From assembly GCF_023585685.1 (NCBI RefSeq), contig NZ_CP097764.1:620001-684000 (forward strand): a stretch of DNA of 64,000 nt, in the 5' to 3' direction. The stretch's first letter is position 1, and each line of letters starts with the position of its first letter. The DNA is from Blochmannia endosymbiont of Camponotus sp. C-003 (GTDB lineage: Bacteria > Pseudomonadota > Gammaproteobacteria > Enterobacterales > Enterobacteriaceae). A program made the position numbers and the translations under genes. Shown here piece after piece: positions 47,056-57,262 of the stretch. The notes beneath the pieces are model-generated. The model made no database searches. It was not told the origin of the DNA and saw nothing but the letters and a program-made list of their open reading frames with translations.

Positions 47056-47505
47056 TTACATTGAATGTCCAAAACCATTCGACCCACGTTCGGTAGGTAT
47101 AAACGATTTAACTACAGAAAGCTTAACTTGAAGTATTGGTATAAAAATTAATTGTGCTATTCGTTGTCCGGGATATACAACATACTTTTTTAAACCACGA
47201 TTCCATAAAGACACCATCAATTCTCCTTGATAATCTGAATCAATCAGTCCCACTAAATTTCCCAAAACAATACCACATTTATGGCCTAAACCTGAACGAG
47301 GTAAAATAACACCTGCTATTTCTGAATCAGCAATATGTACCGCAATACCAGTAGAAATCAAATGAGTTGTTCCAGGACAAATAGTCAACGGTTTATCCAA
47401 ACAAGCTGATAAATCCAACCCAGCAGATCCTAATGTAGCATATTTTGGCAAAGAAAAATTCTTATAAACCTTATCATTAATAATTTTAATATTAATTATT
47501 TTCAT
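47056..47505 (-). CDS. dut: Deoxyuridine triphosphatase (dUTPase)
   Basis: Hydrolyses dUTP to dUMP, keeping uracil out of DNA and feeding dTMP synthesis. 149 residues from ATG at 47505 (E. coli about 152). All five dUTPase motifs are present, including [48 protein letters not shown] and the C-terminal RGSNGFGHS. An ATG at 47526 is possible but adds residues not found in the family. It overlaps the end of coaBC by 14 bases. Confidence 0.95.
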   Translation of the reverse strand: MKIINIKIINDKVYKNFSLPKYATLGSAGLDLSACLDKPLTICPGTTHLISTGIAVHIADSEIAGVILPRSGLGHKCGIVLGNLVGLIDSDYQGELMVSLWNRGLKKYVVYPGQRIAQLIFIPILQVKLSVVKSFIPTERGSNGFGHSM

Positions 47506-48700
47506 TATAACGATTAATAATTTCATTAATAAGTTGTTGTGCTAATAATTTTTTTTTTCTTAAAGGTAATACAACACTTCCTTTATTCCAAAATAAATAT
47601 AAAGCATTATCATCACTGTTAAATCCTTGGTTCATACGAGAAATATTATTGGCACAAATTAAATCCAAATGTTTACTAATTCGTTTGTCTTGAGCATATT
47701 TTTTTATATTATTAGTTTCAGCAGCAAATCCTACAACATAAGGACGTTTTTCAATTAAAGACCCCACTTCTGCTACAATATCAGGGTTTTTAATCATAAT
47801 TATTTTTAAAGTATTTTTATTTTTTTTAATTTTTTTAAGAGAAGCATGACAAATACGATAATCTGACACCGCTGCACAACCAATGAAAATTTGTTGATTA
47901 CAAATATCTCGCATAACTGCTTCTTTCATCTCTAATGCAGAGATAACATTAATACGATGTACTCGAATAGGGGTGCGTAGATTTACTGGACCTGCAATCA
48001 ATGTAACTTTCGCTCCCTTATCTGCAGCGGCTTGCGCGATAGCAAATCCCATTTTTCCCGAACTATAATTAGTAAAAAAACGAACAGGATCTAAAGCTTC
48101 GTGAGTCGGACCAGCAGTAATCATGATACTAAGATGACTCAAAGAACTATCGCAATAGAAATAATGCTCTACATATTCAGCAAGTATTTTTGGATCTGTC
48201 ATACGCCCATACCCAATATCATGACAAGCTTGACATCCATAATCTGGGCCCCATATTAAAACTCCTCTTTTTTTTAGAATGTTTAAATTAGTTTGAGTTG
48301 CAATAGCTTTGTACATTTGTTGATTCATAGATGGAGCAACAGCAATAGGAGCTGTTGTAGCTAAACATAAACTACATAGTAAATCATCAGCTAATCCTAC
48401 AGCTAATCTAGCCAATAGATTAGCTGTAGCCGGAGCTAGTAAAACTAAATCGGCCCACTTAGCTAATTTTATGTGAGGCATTGTAGTTTCTATTTGAGTG
48501 GTTAAACGATTGTCTAATACTGGATGACATGATATTGTTTGAAGACTTAAGGGAGTAACAAATTTTTTTGCAGATTTTGTCATAATCACTTTAACTTCTG
48601 ATCCTCGTTCTTTTAAACATCGAACAAGATCTATAGTTTTATATGCCGCGATACCACCGCTTACTCCTAATATGATATGTTTGTTAATTAATCCCGTCAT
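47492..48700 (-). CDS. coaBC: Bifunctional CoaBC: phosphopantothenoylcysteine synthetase/decarboxylase
   Basis: Two consecutive steps of coenzyme A synthesis. 402 residues from ATG at 48700 (E. coli 406). CoaC half: [30 protein letters not shown], and the catalytic cysteine in [12 protein letters not shown]. CoaB half: [30 protein letters not shown] and [13 protein letters not shown] in frame at 48712 is a poorer start. The coding strand has an A10 run (complement of 47549-47558) that stays in frame. The next step of the pathway, coaD, is also in this window. Confidence 0.96.
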   Translation of the reverse strand: MTGLINKHIILGVSGGIAAYKTIDLVRCLKERGSEVKVIMTKSAKKFVTPLSLQTISCHPVLDNRLTTQIETTMPHIKLAKWADLVLLAPATANLLARLAVGLADDLLCSLCLATTAPIAVAPSMNQQMYKAIATQTNLNILKKRGVLIWGPDYGCQACHDIGYGRMTDPKILAEYVEHYFYCDSSLSHLSIMITAGPTHEALDPVRFFTNYSSGKMGFAIAQAAADKGAKVTLIAGPVNLRTPIRVHRINVISALEMKEAVMRDICNQQIFIGCAAVSDYRICHASLKKIKKNKNTLKIIMIKNPDIVAEVGSLIEKRPYVVGFAAETNNIKKYAQDKRISKHLDLICANNISRMNQGFNSDDNALYLFWNKGSVVLPLRKKKLLAQQLINEIINRYNENN

Positions 48701-49087
48701 ATTACATTTCAAAATAAAATACTTAAAAAATTCATAATTACATTGTAATATAACATAAAAACTTCATATAATATATCTTAACTATTATATATAACAGCTA
48801 AGATATATGCGAGAATGTATATAGACAATGATGAAATAAAATTTCATAAATAAATCTACTATTTTACAACATATCTAGTGCTATAAATAATTTTTAAAAA
48901 TTATTTAATTTTCTTATTTTAAATTGTGCAAAAATAAAACAAGTAAGTAATTATAATTATGTTTATAATCCTAAATTTAGGTACCTTAAGCAGTATCAAA
49001 ACTAAAAAACCAAAAAATAAGAATAAATAAAAATATTTTATTTTAACTTTAAAACAATTATTCGTGACAAAAATAAAAGGAGAACGT
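48701..49087. other. Divergent spacer coaBC/rpmB (radC missing)
   Basis: 387 bp between divergent genes; E. coli has radC here. No remnant seen. Contains the rpmB ribosome binding site AAGGAG at its right end; promoters not identifiable with confidence. Confidence 0.5.
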
Positions 49088-49318
49088 ATGGCGCGAATGT
49101 GTCAAATTACAGGAAAACGTCCCATGAACGGAAATAAACGATCTCACGCAATGAACGCAACGAAACGTTGGTTTTCACCTAATATTCATTCTCATCGTTT
49201 TTGGGTAGCAAGTAAGAAACGTTTCGTTGCGTTACGGTTATCTGCTAAAGGAATAAGATTAATTGATAAGTTTGGGATTGAACATTTTTTACTAAAATAT
49301 ATTCCAAAAAATAAATAA
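49088..49318 (+). CDS. rpmB: 50S ribosomal protein L28
   Basis: 76 residues (E. coli 78). [20 protein letters not shown] and [17 protein letters not shown] are typical. The ATG at 49088 follows AAAAGGAG at good distance; the frame extends upstream but that part has no family match. rpmG follows after 20 bases. Confidence 0.97.
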   Translation: MARMCQITGKRPMNGNKRSHAMNATKRWFSPNIHSHRFWVASKKRFVALRLSAKGIRLIDKFGIEHFLLKYIPKNK

Positions 49319-49338
49319 TATTCAACAGGAATAATCTA

Positions 49339-49506
49339 ATGGCCAAAGAAACACGAGAAATAATCCGGTTATTTTCTTCTTCTAAGAATGGACATTTCTA
49401 TAGCACCACAAAAAACAAACGCACTAACTCTGAAAAAATGACACTAAAAAAATTTGACCCCGTTGTGCGAAAACATGTAAAATACATAGAAGGTAAGAAT
49501 GGTTAA
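49339..49506 (+). CDS. rpmG: 50S ribosomal protein L33
   Basis: 55 residues, the size of E. coli L33. It reads [20 protein letters not shown] and continues [20 protein letters not shown] and [11 protein letters not shown], all family features. Second gene of the rpmB-rpmG operon, closed by a strong terminator. Confidence 0.96.
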   Translation: MAKETREIIRLFSSSKNGHFYSTTKNKRTNSEKMTLKKFDPVVRKHVKYIEGKNG

Positions 49507-49536
49507 ATAAATAAAAATCAAAACTCAACAATATAT

Positions 49537-49584
49537 AACAACCCTGCACAGCCTCAATGTTTTTTGAGGCTGTGCAGGGTTGTT
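49537..49584. terminator. Strong bidirectional terminator between rpmG and coaD
   Basis: A perfect 21-bp stem (49537-49557 with 49564-49584) including the GC-rich core ACCCTGCACAGCCTC, with loop TGTTTT, followed by TAGTTTAA. It lies 31 bases after rpmG and between convergent genes. By far the strongest terminator-like hairpin in the window; mutM, which sits here in E. coli, is missing. Confidence 0.85.
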
Positions 49585-49696
49585 TAGTTTAACTATTATT
49601 TAAAATATCGCTATATGCATCTATCTGTATTTTGCATATTTATAGAGTAAAATGTTAAATCAAATCACATTATATTACATGTATAGAACTTTAGAC

Positions 49697-50229
49697 CTAC
49701 ACAATTTTCTCTTTTTTAGAGAAAGAAGTATTGCTGTGTTTTTTTTCAGTAATACGTAGTTTTTCAATAACCTTCTTAGCAATAAAAGAAGGCATAAAAC
49801 GATCTAATTCACCACCATATTGAGCAATTTCTTTCACTAATTTAGAAGAGAGTGACGCCCATATATCTGTGGATACCATAAATATAGTCTCTACTTCATT
49901 TGAAAAATAATTATTAATTTTTGCAAGTTGTATTTCATATTCCAAATCTGATCTACTTCTGAGACCACGAATTAAAATATTCACTTTTTTTTTTTCATCA
50001 CATTTATGGTTAGGTCATTGAAACCAAACACTGTTACATGATCTAACATTGCAGTCGCCTGCTTCGCAAATATTACGCGTTCTTCAAGACTAAATAAAGG
50101 ATGTTTTTGTGAATTTTCAGCTACAGCTAAAAATATTTTATCAAAAATTTTATGAGCTCTAATAATTATATCTAAATGTCCATAAGTTAATGGATCAAAA
50201 GTCCCTGGATACATAACCTGAATTGTCAT
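49697..50229 (-). CDS. coaD: Phosphopantetheine adenylyltransferase, interrupted at an A11 tract
   Basis: Fourth step of CoA synthesis from phosphopantothenate. Two overlapping frames together give the full enzyme: frame one (50229-49981) starts [20 protein letters not shown] with the nucleotide-binding T-x-x-H site, and ends KKKK-stop; frame two (from 49984) continues [16 protein letters not shown] and [20 protein letters not shown]. The break is an A11 run in the coding strand (complement of 49985-49995); 9 or 12 A would restore a single frame (177 residues with 12; E. coli 159). CoA synthesis is essential, and slippage at poly(A) tracts is documented in Blochmannia and Buchnera, so I expect a functional product. 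Confidence 0.85.
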
Positions 50230-50675
50230 GAGAATATTAATAATTATGTTTTATTACAATAAAAAGACCACAATATATATACGTATACATATTATATACC
50301 AAACATGGAAAACTCAACTTCGTCTATGTAGACTATAATTCTCAAATAAGAATAATAAAAAAAATGACTTATTCAACAATTGTTAACAATCGATACAATA
50401 GATATAAAAATAAATTATAACAACGTTTACAAATTAAATTATTCTCAATTTATATTTTTATGAATAAAAATATTTTTTAAAATTATCCATTGATAACAGC
50501 TATACCCCATGCAATATATAATAATACTTTTATCTATTATATTTTAGTATAATTTCATATCATAGTTAGAGTATAATGCTCTATCATTCATAAATATTTT
50601 AATATTAAAAATCTCAACTATCATAATCCAATTTATAACCATTATAAAATACCGCATAATAGGTTATCTTGTGCA
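50230..50675. other. Spacer between waaA and coaD
   Basis: 446 bp, although these genes are close neighbours in E. coli. No frame or clear signal recognised. Confidence 0.45.
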
Positions 50676-51950
50676 CTAATAAATAGTTTTGTCTAACAAA
50701 TACAATAGTTGTTGTAGTGCTCCTTGATTATTTTGTAGTACTTTCATAGCTCTACAGCCATAACTTAAACGACATTGTTGATTTACCAGTAACATAGCAA
50801 TAGCCTTCACTAAAGATTCCGTATCAGTTACTGTAATTAATCCATTTGATTTATATAATTTAACACAAATATCATTAAAATTAAAAGTGTATGGCCCCAT
50901 AATCAATGGAATAGAATGTGCCGCTGGCTCCAACGGATTATGTCCTCCATGTTTTACTAAGCTACCCCCAATAAACGCTATATCTGAAACACCATATAAT
51001 AACATTAATTCTCCTATAGTATCATTAATAATTACTTGTGTCGCTTTAGATGGAATAATCCCACTACTTCTCATGATATAAGAAAATCCAGCTTGTTCAG
51101 TAATGTTTTTAACATCAACAAAACGCTCTGGATGACGTGGAGCCAGAATCATCAATAAATCAGGAAACCTTGCCAAAAGATGTTTATGCGCTTTCAGCAA
51201 TAATATCTCCTCTCCTGCATGAGTACTGCTAGCTATCCATACCTTCCGTTTTTTGATCCAATTTTTTTTTAAAAATGAAATTTTGTTTAATAAATCCTGA
51301 TTCATTTCAATATCACATTTTAGATTACCCATAACAAACAATTGATTTTTTTTTAATCCTAATTTAAGAAATCGAGAAGCATCTTCTTTATTTTGAGCAG
51401 CAATTAACGTAATACGTTCCATAATTAGTGAAATAAAATGACTAAATCTTTTATATTTAATAAAAGAACGAAATGATAACCGAGCATTAGCAATAATGAA
51501 AGGAATCTCACGTTGATATAATATATTAATGAGATTTGGCCATAATTCAGTTTCCATGGTAATAACTAATCGGGGCTTAACTTGATCAATAAATCGTTTC
51601 ATAGCACCAGGTAAATCATAAGGTAAATAACTGCAGTGTGCGTTATGATGAAACTTAGATCGTGCTAATTCTATTCCTGTAGGAGTCATCGCAGTTAATG
51701 TAATTGCTATTTCTGGATAACGCTGCTGCAAAGCACGTATCAAAGGGATCGCTGCTAATGTTTCTCCTAAAGACACAGCATGCAGAATAATACCATCAGA
51801 TTGAATAGGTTTTTTGTAAAATCCATAACGCTCCAACCAATGTTTACGATACGATGGCGATCGTCTGCTACGCCATAATAATCGTATCCATATTATAGGT
51901 TGAGCAACATACATAATAATACTATATATTGCAATATATAGTTTAAACAT
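50676..51950 (-). CDS. waaA: Kdo transferase (3-deoxy-D-manno-octulosonic acid transferase)
   Basis: Adds two Kdo residues to lipid IVA in LPS synthesis; membrane-anchored. 424 residues from ATG at 51950 (E. coli 425). An N-terminal hydrophobic helix ends in AQPIIWIRLLWRSRRSP; the active-site glutamate region is HAVSLGETLAAIPLIRAL; METELWPNLI, APRHPERF and GGSLVKHGGHNPLEPAAH follow. The frame extends 16 codons upstream, but those residues have no match. Confidence 0.95.
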   Translation of the reverse strand: MFKLYIAIYSIIMYVAQPIIWIRLLWRSRRSPSYRKHWLERYGFYKKPIQSDGIILHAVSLGETLAAIPLIRALQQRYPEIAITLTAMTPTGIELARSKFHHNAHCSYLPYDLPGAMKRFIDQVKPRLVITMETELWPNLINILYQREIPFIIANARLSFRSFIKYKRFSHFISLIMERITLIAAQNKEDASRFLKLGLKKNQLFVMGNLKCDIEMNQDLLNKISFLKKNWIKKRKVWIASSTHAGEEILLLKAHKHLLARFPDLLMILAPRHPERFVDVKNITEQAGFSYIMRSSGIIPSKATQVIINDTIGELMLLYGVSDIAFIGGSLVKHGGHNPLEPAAHSIPLIMGPYTFNFNDICVKLYKSNGLITVTDTESLVKAIAMLLVNQQCRLSYGCRAMKVLQNNQGALQQLLYLLDKTIY

Positions 51951-53708
51951 ATAATATCTCAAGTTAATTATTACATTTATAATTACTAATTTAAGCATTT
52001 TACATGTATTTAATTACATATCAATAATCATTGATGTCTTATATTAAATATTTTAATAGTTAATTCTTAAAAATTTAAAATAATTTTGTTTAAAAACTAT
52101 CTCAAATAGACTACTATTTTCATTAATTATATTTATGAAATATTTTTTTATTTTATATTAAAAAAATAAATTATTAAAAATATATTTTAGAACTAAATAT
52201 TATATTTTATATGTACAATTATTAATTACTGATTCAATATTTGTTTATCCATTCAAATAAATTTTTTTAATAATGATTAAAATTTAATTATCCACATCAT
52301 TTTATACATGATGCTTATAATAAATAAATTATATAAATTAAAAAATCTAATTAATTTTCCGTACAACTAAAAAATAAATATTTATCCAGATAAATACACA
52401 TAATAAAAACGCATCATTCTTTACTTGAAAGAATTTGTATTAACATCAATTTATTTTTTTTAAAATTAAATTTAAAAAAATCTATTCACTAACTATTATT
52501 AATATATAATAATCACAAATTGAAAATTTGTTGGCATATATCAAATACATTTAATAGAAATTTACATATATAATACATTTACTTATTTTAAACATTGATT
52601 AAAATTTAAATATCATAAAACCATTTTTTTTTAATATTAAATAATAGGATTAAACTAACGTAGATACTCTATTCTTCAATACTATCACACATTTGCCTAA
52701 TTTCACCGTAATGATGAATTAATTCACTCTATTCAAAAAAATAAAAATCATGTTAAAAACAATTTTTATTTCTATAATTTTAATATTTTGAAGAATTTAT
52801 TTTCTCTATATAAACAGATTTACATTTCTATTTTAAATTGAAAAAATAATTTATATTTTAATTATATAATTATGCATAATGAAATATATTTCAAAATATC
52901 GATGACTTCGGCGCATCATACATCAATCTTCATTGATACAGTAAAAATTTTAATTAACAACATCTCCCGATGTTATATATGAATTAAATATAAAAATAAT
53001 TTTGATCACCTATCAGATTAAATTGTAAATTCATTTTTATTATATATAGACTCTGATTATATCTTATTTATTAAATTTATATTGATAGAAATTTTATAAT
53101 AAAAATAAAACAGTAATTTATTTATAAAATATGAATTTTTTTGTAAAATGAAAATAATAAAATAGAAGTATCATTTATTTTTATTAATATATTTTTTATT
53201 TACTAATAAAATATATTTTATATTTAATAAAACATTAATATCTACTATTATTTAAAAATTTCAATTTCTATTAAATAAAACTAAACAATTAAAAATAAAA
53301 AAATAAATAATGAACATGTTCGAGCATTTAATATTCTAAAATCATATTTAAATTTTACAATCAATATGATATCAAGAAATATGACAGCACTAGAATAATG
53401 AAAATATTTTGATACTTTTTATTAAAAAATATATATAATTTGTTAATTATGGACTAATTATTTGAAGTGATATATAATCAGATGTTAAATAATCTCAATT
53501 AAAAAAAATAATGATATTCATCACCCACATATAATGTGTATCTATCATCCTTCTCAAATATATAATTATTTACTTTTAAACCACATCGAATACTATTACT
53601 TATAATAAACAAAGATAATTTAAAAACATTAATTTGTAATAAATCATTACAAATTAATTTTAAAAAAATTAATTTTAATAAGTACAAAAAAAGTGTTGAG
53701 GTATATTT
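51951..53708. other. 1.76-kb non-coding desert where the outer-core waa genes were
   Basis: Longest gene-free stretch in the window. In E. coli the outer-core cluster (waaQ to waaL) lies between waaA and waaC. Here the DNA is extremely AT-rich with stops in all frames; the longest frame (53499-53687, 62 codons) has no recognisable match. I could not identify a remnant of any glycosyltransferase, nor a tRNA or other RNA. Confidence 0.65.
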
Positions 53709-54668
53709 TCATTTGATAATTTTTTGCAATGATTCCCAGACATGTGTAGGAGTTAAATGTTTCATTTTTTTAGTTGAAGACCGTAAAGCAACTTGATTTT
53801 GACCATATGTTCCAATTAATTTAGGGTTAGTTGGTCCATATAATGTCACATTAGGACATCCAAGAGCTGCCGTTAAATGACTAAGTCCAGTATCAACAGA
53901 TATTACTGCAGTTGCCCCAGATATTTGACAGGCAATCTCTTGTAACGTTAATTTTGGTAATATTATTATTTGGTTACAATATAATCTTGCTAACTGATTA
54001 GTACGTAATTCTTCACTTTTCGTCCAAAAAGGTAATTTAATGAAATATCCCGCATTAATAGCGTATTGAGCTATAATACTCCAATTAAATTCCGGCCAAA
54101 GTTTTTGAAGTTTAGTAGTAGAATGAAAAAATATTAAATAAGGAACATTATTTTTTTGAAGTGGAAATAAATGCGCAATATTATATTTGCCTATGCAAGA
54201 CGGGACAGGATATTTTAAACTAAAAGAAAACAGCTGTCGAATGCGTTCTACAGCATGTTGACTTTTTTTAATGTAATGTCGTTCATGATAAACAAAAGAA
54301 CTCATGGGCTCTCGTACACTTGTATAATCCATACCATATTTTTTTCCACGTGTAATACACGTTATCAATAATGATGTCTTCAATAAACCCTGAGCATCAA
54401 TAATTACGTCGTATCTCTTTTTTAATTGTATACAACATTCACGGTATCTCTTCCATGAAGAGAGTTTATACCAATTTTTTATCCAAAATCTAAGATTTAT
54501 AGGAATAATTTGATGTATTGCGGGATGCCATCTAGGGATATCAGAAAAAGTTTCTTCTACAACCCAATCAAACAATATATTTGGTACAACATTCGATGCA
54601 TCAGTAACTGCAGGTAAAGTATGTATAATATCCCCCATAGAAGAAACTTTTATGATTAAAACTTTCAT
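53709..54668 (-). CDS. waaC: LPS heptosyltransferase I
   Basis: Adds the first heptose to Kdo2-lipid A. 319 residues (E. coli 319). MKVLIIKVSSMGDIIHTLPA is the GT9 family start; WVVEETFSDIPRWH, DAQGLLKTSL, HAVERIRQLFS and VISVDTGLSHLTAALGCPNV (donor site) follow. Third gene of hldD-waaF-waaC, 25 bases after waaF. Confidence 0.96.
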   Translation of the reverse strand: MKVLIIKVSSMGDIIHTLPAVTDASNVVPNILFDWVVEETFSDIPRWHPAIHQIIPINLRFWIKNWYKLSSWKRYRECCIQLKKRYDVIIDAQGLLKTSLLITCITRGKKYGMDYTSVREPMSSFVYHERHYIKKSQHAVERIRQLFSFSLKYPVPSCIGKYNIAHLFPLQKNNVPYLIFFHSTTKLQKLWPEFNWSIIAQYAINAGYFIKLPFWTKSEELRTNQLARLYCNQIIILPKLTLQEIACQISGATAVISVDTGLSHLTAALGCPNVTLYGPTNPKLIGTYGQNQVALRSSTKKMKHLTPTHVWESLQKIIK

Positions 54669-54693
54669 GATGATTATAATATCTTTTCTTTAG

Positions 54694-55737
54694 TTAATCC
54701 ATTAATAATGTTTTTAATTCCTTGAAAACTTGATCTGGAGTAATAGTCATTAGACTGCTATGATAACCATATAAACTATCTCCATTTCTTATTGCATAAT
54801 ATCCTTTCACATGACGAATCACAATAGATTGAGAAAACAAAGGGGGAGTAAACTTAGGATTACTAGGCCCATACAGTCCTATTACAGGACGTTTCAATGC
54901 ACAAGCTATATGCATTAAACCAGAATCATTACTAACAATTCCTATACATGTCGCTATAATTGCAATCGCTTCGCCTAATGATGTGATTCCTATAAGATTG
55001 TTACAGTGTTGTTTCAAATTATTGAGAATACTATGTTTAATAAATCTATTAATTAATTGATCTTTAGGGGATCCTAATATTACCACATGATATCCATCAC
55101 GAATCAATCGAACAGCTAACGTTATATAATGATAATGAGGCCAGCTTTTAGCTAATCCAAATTCTGCGCCTGGGCATAAACCAATCAATGATTTTCTATA
55201 AAAATACAAATTAAATTTGCATAATACATTTTCAATTTGTTTGTCACTCACGCTTAATCGAGGTAACGGCAACGGATCAGGTAAATTACAAAAATGTGTT
55301 GCAACATTATAATCGCATGCTAAAGCGGCGTAACGTTGTACCATCAACGGAAAGGATGTTTTGTTAAGTATCCTCAAATCATTTAAAATACCATATCTCA
55401 TTTCTCCACGCCATCCAGTTCGAACTGGAATACCTGCAAAAAATGGTATTAAAGCAGATTTAAACGAATTAGGTAATATTATTGCTTGTTGATATTGCTC
55501 ATTTTTTAAAAATTTTCCGAGGTGGTAACATTTTGATAACTCTAAAGATCCATGTCTATAAGGAATAAACAATGTTTGACTAATTTCAGGCATATGACTA
55601 AATAGATCCTTACACCATATTGAAGTAAGTACATCAATATTAATATTGGAACAATATTTCTTCATTAACAATTGATACATACTATGTGAGATCACGGTAT
55701 CGCCAATCCATGAAGGACTAATAACTAATATTTTCAT
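54694..55737 (-). CDS. waaF: LPS heptosyltransferase II
   Basis: Adds the second heptose to the LPS inner core. 347 residues (E. coli 348). MKILVISPSWIGDTVISHSM is the family start, GLCPGAEFGLAKSWP and SNDSGLMHIACALKRPVIGL the donor-binding part. It starts 17 bases after the hldD stop codon. There is no Shine-Dalgarno sequence; instead the start codon lies in the loop of a 17-bp perfect hairpin, which suggests that translation depends on ribosomes arriving from hldD. Confidence 0.96.
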   Translation of the reverse strand: MKILVISPSWIGDTVISHSMYQLLMKKYCSNINIDVLTSIWCKDLFSHMPEISQTLFIPYRHGSLELSKCYHLGKFLKNEQYQQAIILPNSFKSALIPFFAGIPVRTGWRGEMRYGILNDLRILNKTSFPLMVQRYAALACDYNVATHFCNLPDPLPLPRLSVSDKQIENVLCKFNLYFYRKSLIGLCPGAEFGLAKSWPHYHYITLAVRLIRDGYHVVILGSPKDQLINRFIKHSILNNLKQHCNNLIGITSLGEAIAIIATCIGIVSNDSGLMHIACALKRPVIGLYGPSNPKFTPPLFSQSIVIRHVKGYYAIRNGDSLYGYHSSLMTITPDQVFKELKTLLMD

Positions 55738-55757
55738 CGTGAAAATATTAGTTATTA
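55719..55757 (-). promoter_or_regulatory. 17-bp hairpin holding the waaF start codon, foot at the hldD stop codon
   Basis: On the mRNA strand the 5' arm TAATAACTAATATTTTC (55757-55741) begins with the hldD stop codon UAA; the loop is ACGAU; the 3' arm (55735-55719) is the exact reverse complement and codes for the first waaF residues. The A and U of the waaF AUG are in the loop and its G closes the stem. All 17 pairs were checked. Regulatory function is inference. Confidence 0.7.
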
Positions 55758-56720
55758 TTTACCATTATAATGATTAACATTATTGCAAGATAACCAATTT
55801 AAATAATGATATATACCTTGATTAATATTCATAAATTCCTTACAGTAACCTGACTTTCTTAACTGAGAGATATTTGCCTGAGTAAATATTTGATAATGAT
55901 CGCTTATTTTTTTTGGCATAGCAATATATTTAATGTTCATATCTTGATTACAAAAACTTAATACAATACTAGCAACAAACTCAAATGATTCAGACTTGCC
56001 TGTTCCACAATCAAAAATTCCAGATATATTATTGTTCCAAACCCAAAGATTTATATCAACTATATCTTCAACGTGTATGAAATCCCGTTTTAATTCTTTA
56101 CTTCCAATAAACAGTGTTGGATGTTTTTTGTTTGTAATTTTCCGATATAATTGAAATATTATACTAGCCATACTACCTTTATGTGCTTCATAAGGACCAT
56201 AAACATTAAAATACCTTAATCCACAAACTTGAGATGCAACTTTTGGCAATACAGCGCGCACATACTGATCAAATAAAAATTTGGAATAACCGTATATATT
56301 CACAGGCTGTTCATATGTATGGGGAGGTACAAACGCGCTGGTATCTCTACCATACACTGATGCAGAAGAAGCATATATAAAAGGAATTTTATTGTTAACA
56401 CAATAAAATAATAAATCTTTAGAATACTGATAATTATTCTCCATCATATACTTACCGTCCCATTCAGTAGTGGAAGAACAAGCTCCTTCATGAAACACTA
56501 CATCTATGTCTTTAATATAAGAATTAACAGAACTATTAAGTATCTTATTAATGAAGTAATCCTTATCCATATAGTCCGCAATATGCAAACTGTTCAGATT
56601 TTTATATTTTTCCCCATTCTTTAAATCATCTACTACCAGAATATTTTTGTATTCAATTTTATTTAAAGATTTAACAATATTGCAACCTATAAATCCTGCT
56701 CCTCCAGTGACCACAATCAT
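55755..56720 (-). CDS. hldD: ADP-L-glycero-D-manno-heptose 6-epimerase
   Basis: Makes the ADP-heptose donor for WaaC and WaaF. 321 residues (E. coli 310). NADP-binding GGAGFIGCNIVKSLN at the N-terminus; FHEGACSSTTEWDGKYMMEN and the catalytic YGYSKFLFDQYV; RYFNVYGPYEAHKGSMAS. First gene of the heptose operon hldD-waaF-waaC. Complete. Confidence 0.96.
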   Translation of the reverse strand: MIVVTGGAGFIGCNIVKSLNKIEYKNILVVDDLKNGEKYKNLNSLHIADYMDKDYFINKILNSSVNSYIKDIDVVFHEGACSSTTEWDGKYMMENNYQYSKDLLFYCVNNKIPFIYASSASVYGRDTSAFVPPHTYEQPVNIYGYSKFLFDQYVRAVLPKVASQVCGLRYFNVYGPYEAHKGSMASIIFQLYRKITNKKHPTLFIGSKELKRDFIHVEDIVDINLWVWNNNISGIFDCGTGKSESFEFVASIVLSFCNQDMNIKYIAMPKKISDHYQIFTQANISQLRKSGYCKEFMNINQGIYHYLNWLSCNNVNHYNGK

Positions 56721-57262
56721 ACATTCTCACATCGTTACATATATATTAATAAACAAAAATTCACACAATAATTTGAATTATTTTTTCAACAACGCAACAT
56801 CATGAAAAATAATTCTAAATATTCAGTAAAAAAATATATTACTTTAAGTTATTTACTATGTACAATATAGCATATTTTATATTAATAATTTTATATTATG
56901 ATTACTTTTTCTGAGTTCTGCGCTATCCAAAAACAAGAGTATATCATAAAGAACATGTATTTATTGAATTATTTATAACAAAGTGCACTAGTTTTTTATT
57001 TAAATGTAGAATATAATACATTTTCGCGATGTATTTGTGATATAGAATCGTATACATGTATTTATGTTAATTCATGATATTTATCATTTAACGCAATATC
57101 AATACTATCAAATCCAAAAAATATGCATTCAAACATAAATGATGTAATCATTCATAGATCACTAGTTTTATTAAAGCTGTGTGCATGACACTGTATAATA
57201 TACACATAAATTTTATAGTATACTACATATAAAATTTATTTTTTTAAATAAGTTTACAACCC
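56721..57262. other. Divergent spacer hldD/yibN
   Basis: 542 bp between divergent operons and so with both promoters. A 12-bp inverted repeat ends 23 bases before yibN. Nothing else recognised. Confidence 0.5.
57206..57239. repeat. 12-bp perfect inverted repeat upstream of yibN
   Basis: Arms ATAAATTTTATA (57206-57217) and TATAAAATTTAT (57228-57239), ten-base loop. It could be an operator or a hairpin in the leader of the yibN-grxC-secB-gpsA-cysE transcript. Confidence 0.6.

Noticed and set aside
52288..52296. A perfect DnaA box TTATCCACA in the waaA-waaC spacer
   Set aside because: Single copy with no clustered boxes. A rough estimate gives about one chance match per window at this base composition, and the strand layout points to an origin near 18 kb instead.
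53499..53687. 62-codon frame upstream of the waaC stop side, possible gene remnant
   Set aside because: Low-complexity, rich in I/L/N/K as expected of random AT-rich DNA, with no recognisable motif and no ribosome binding site.
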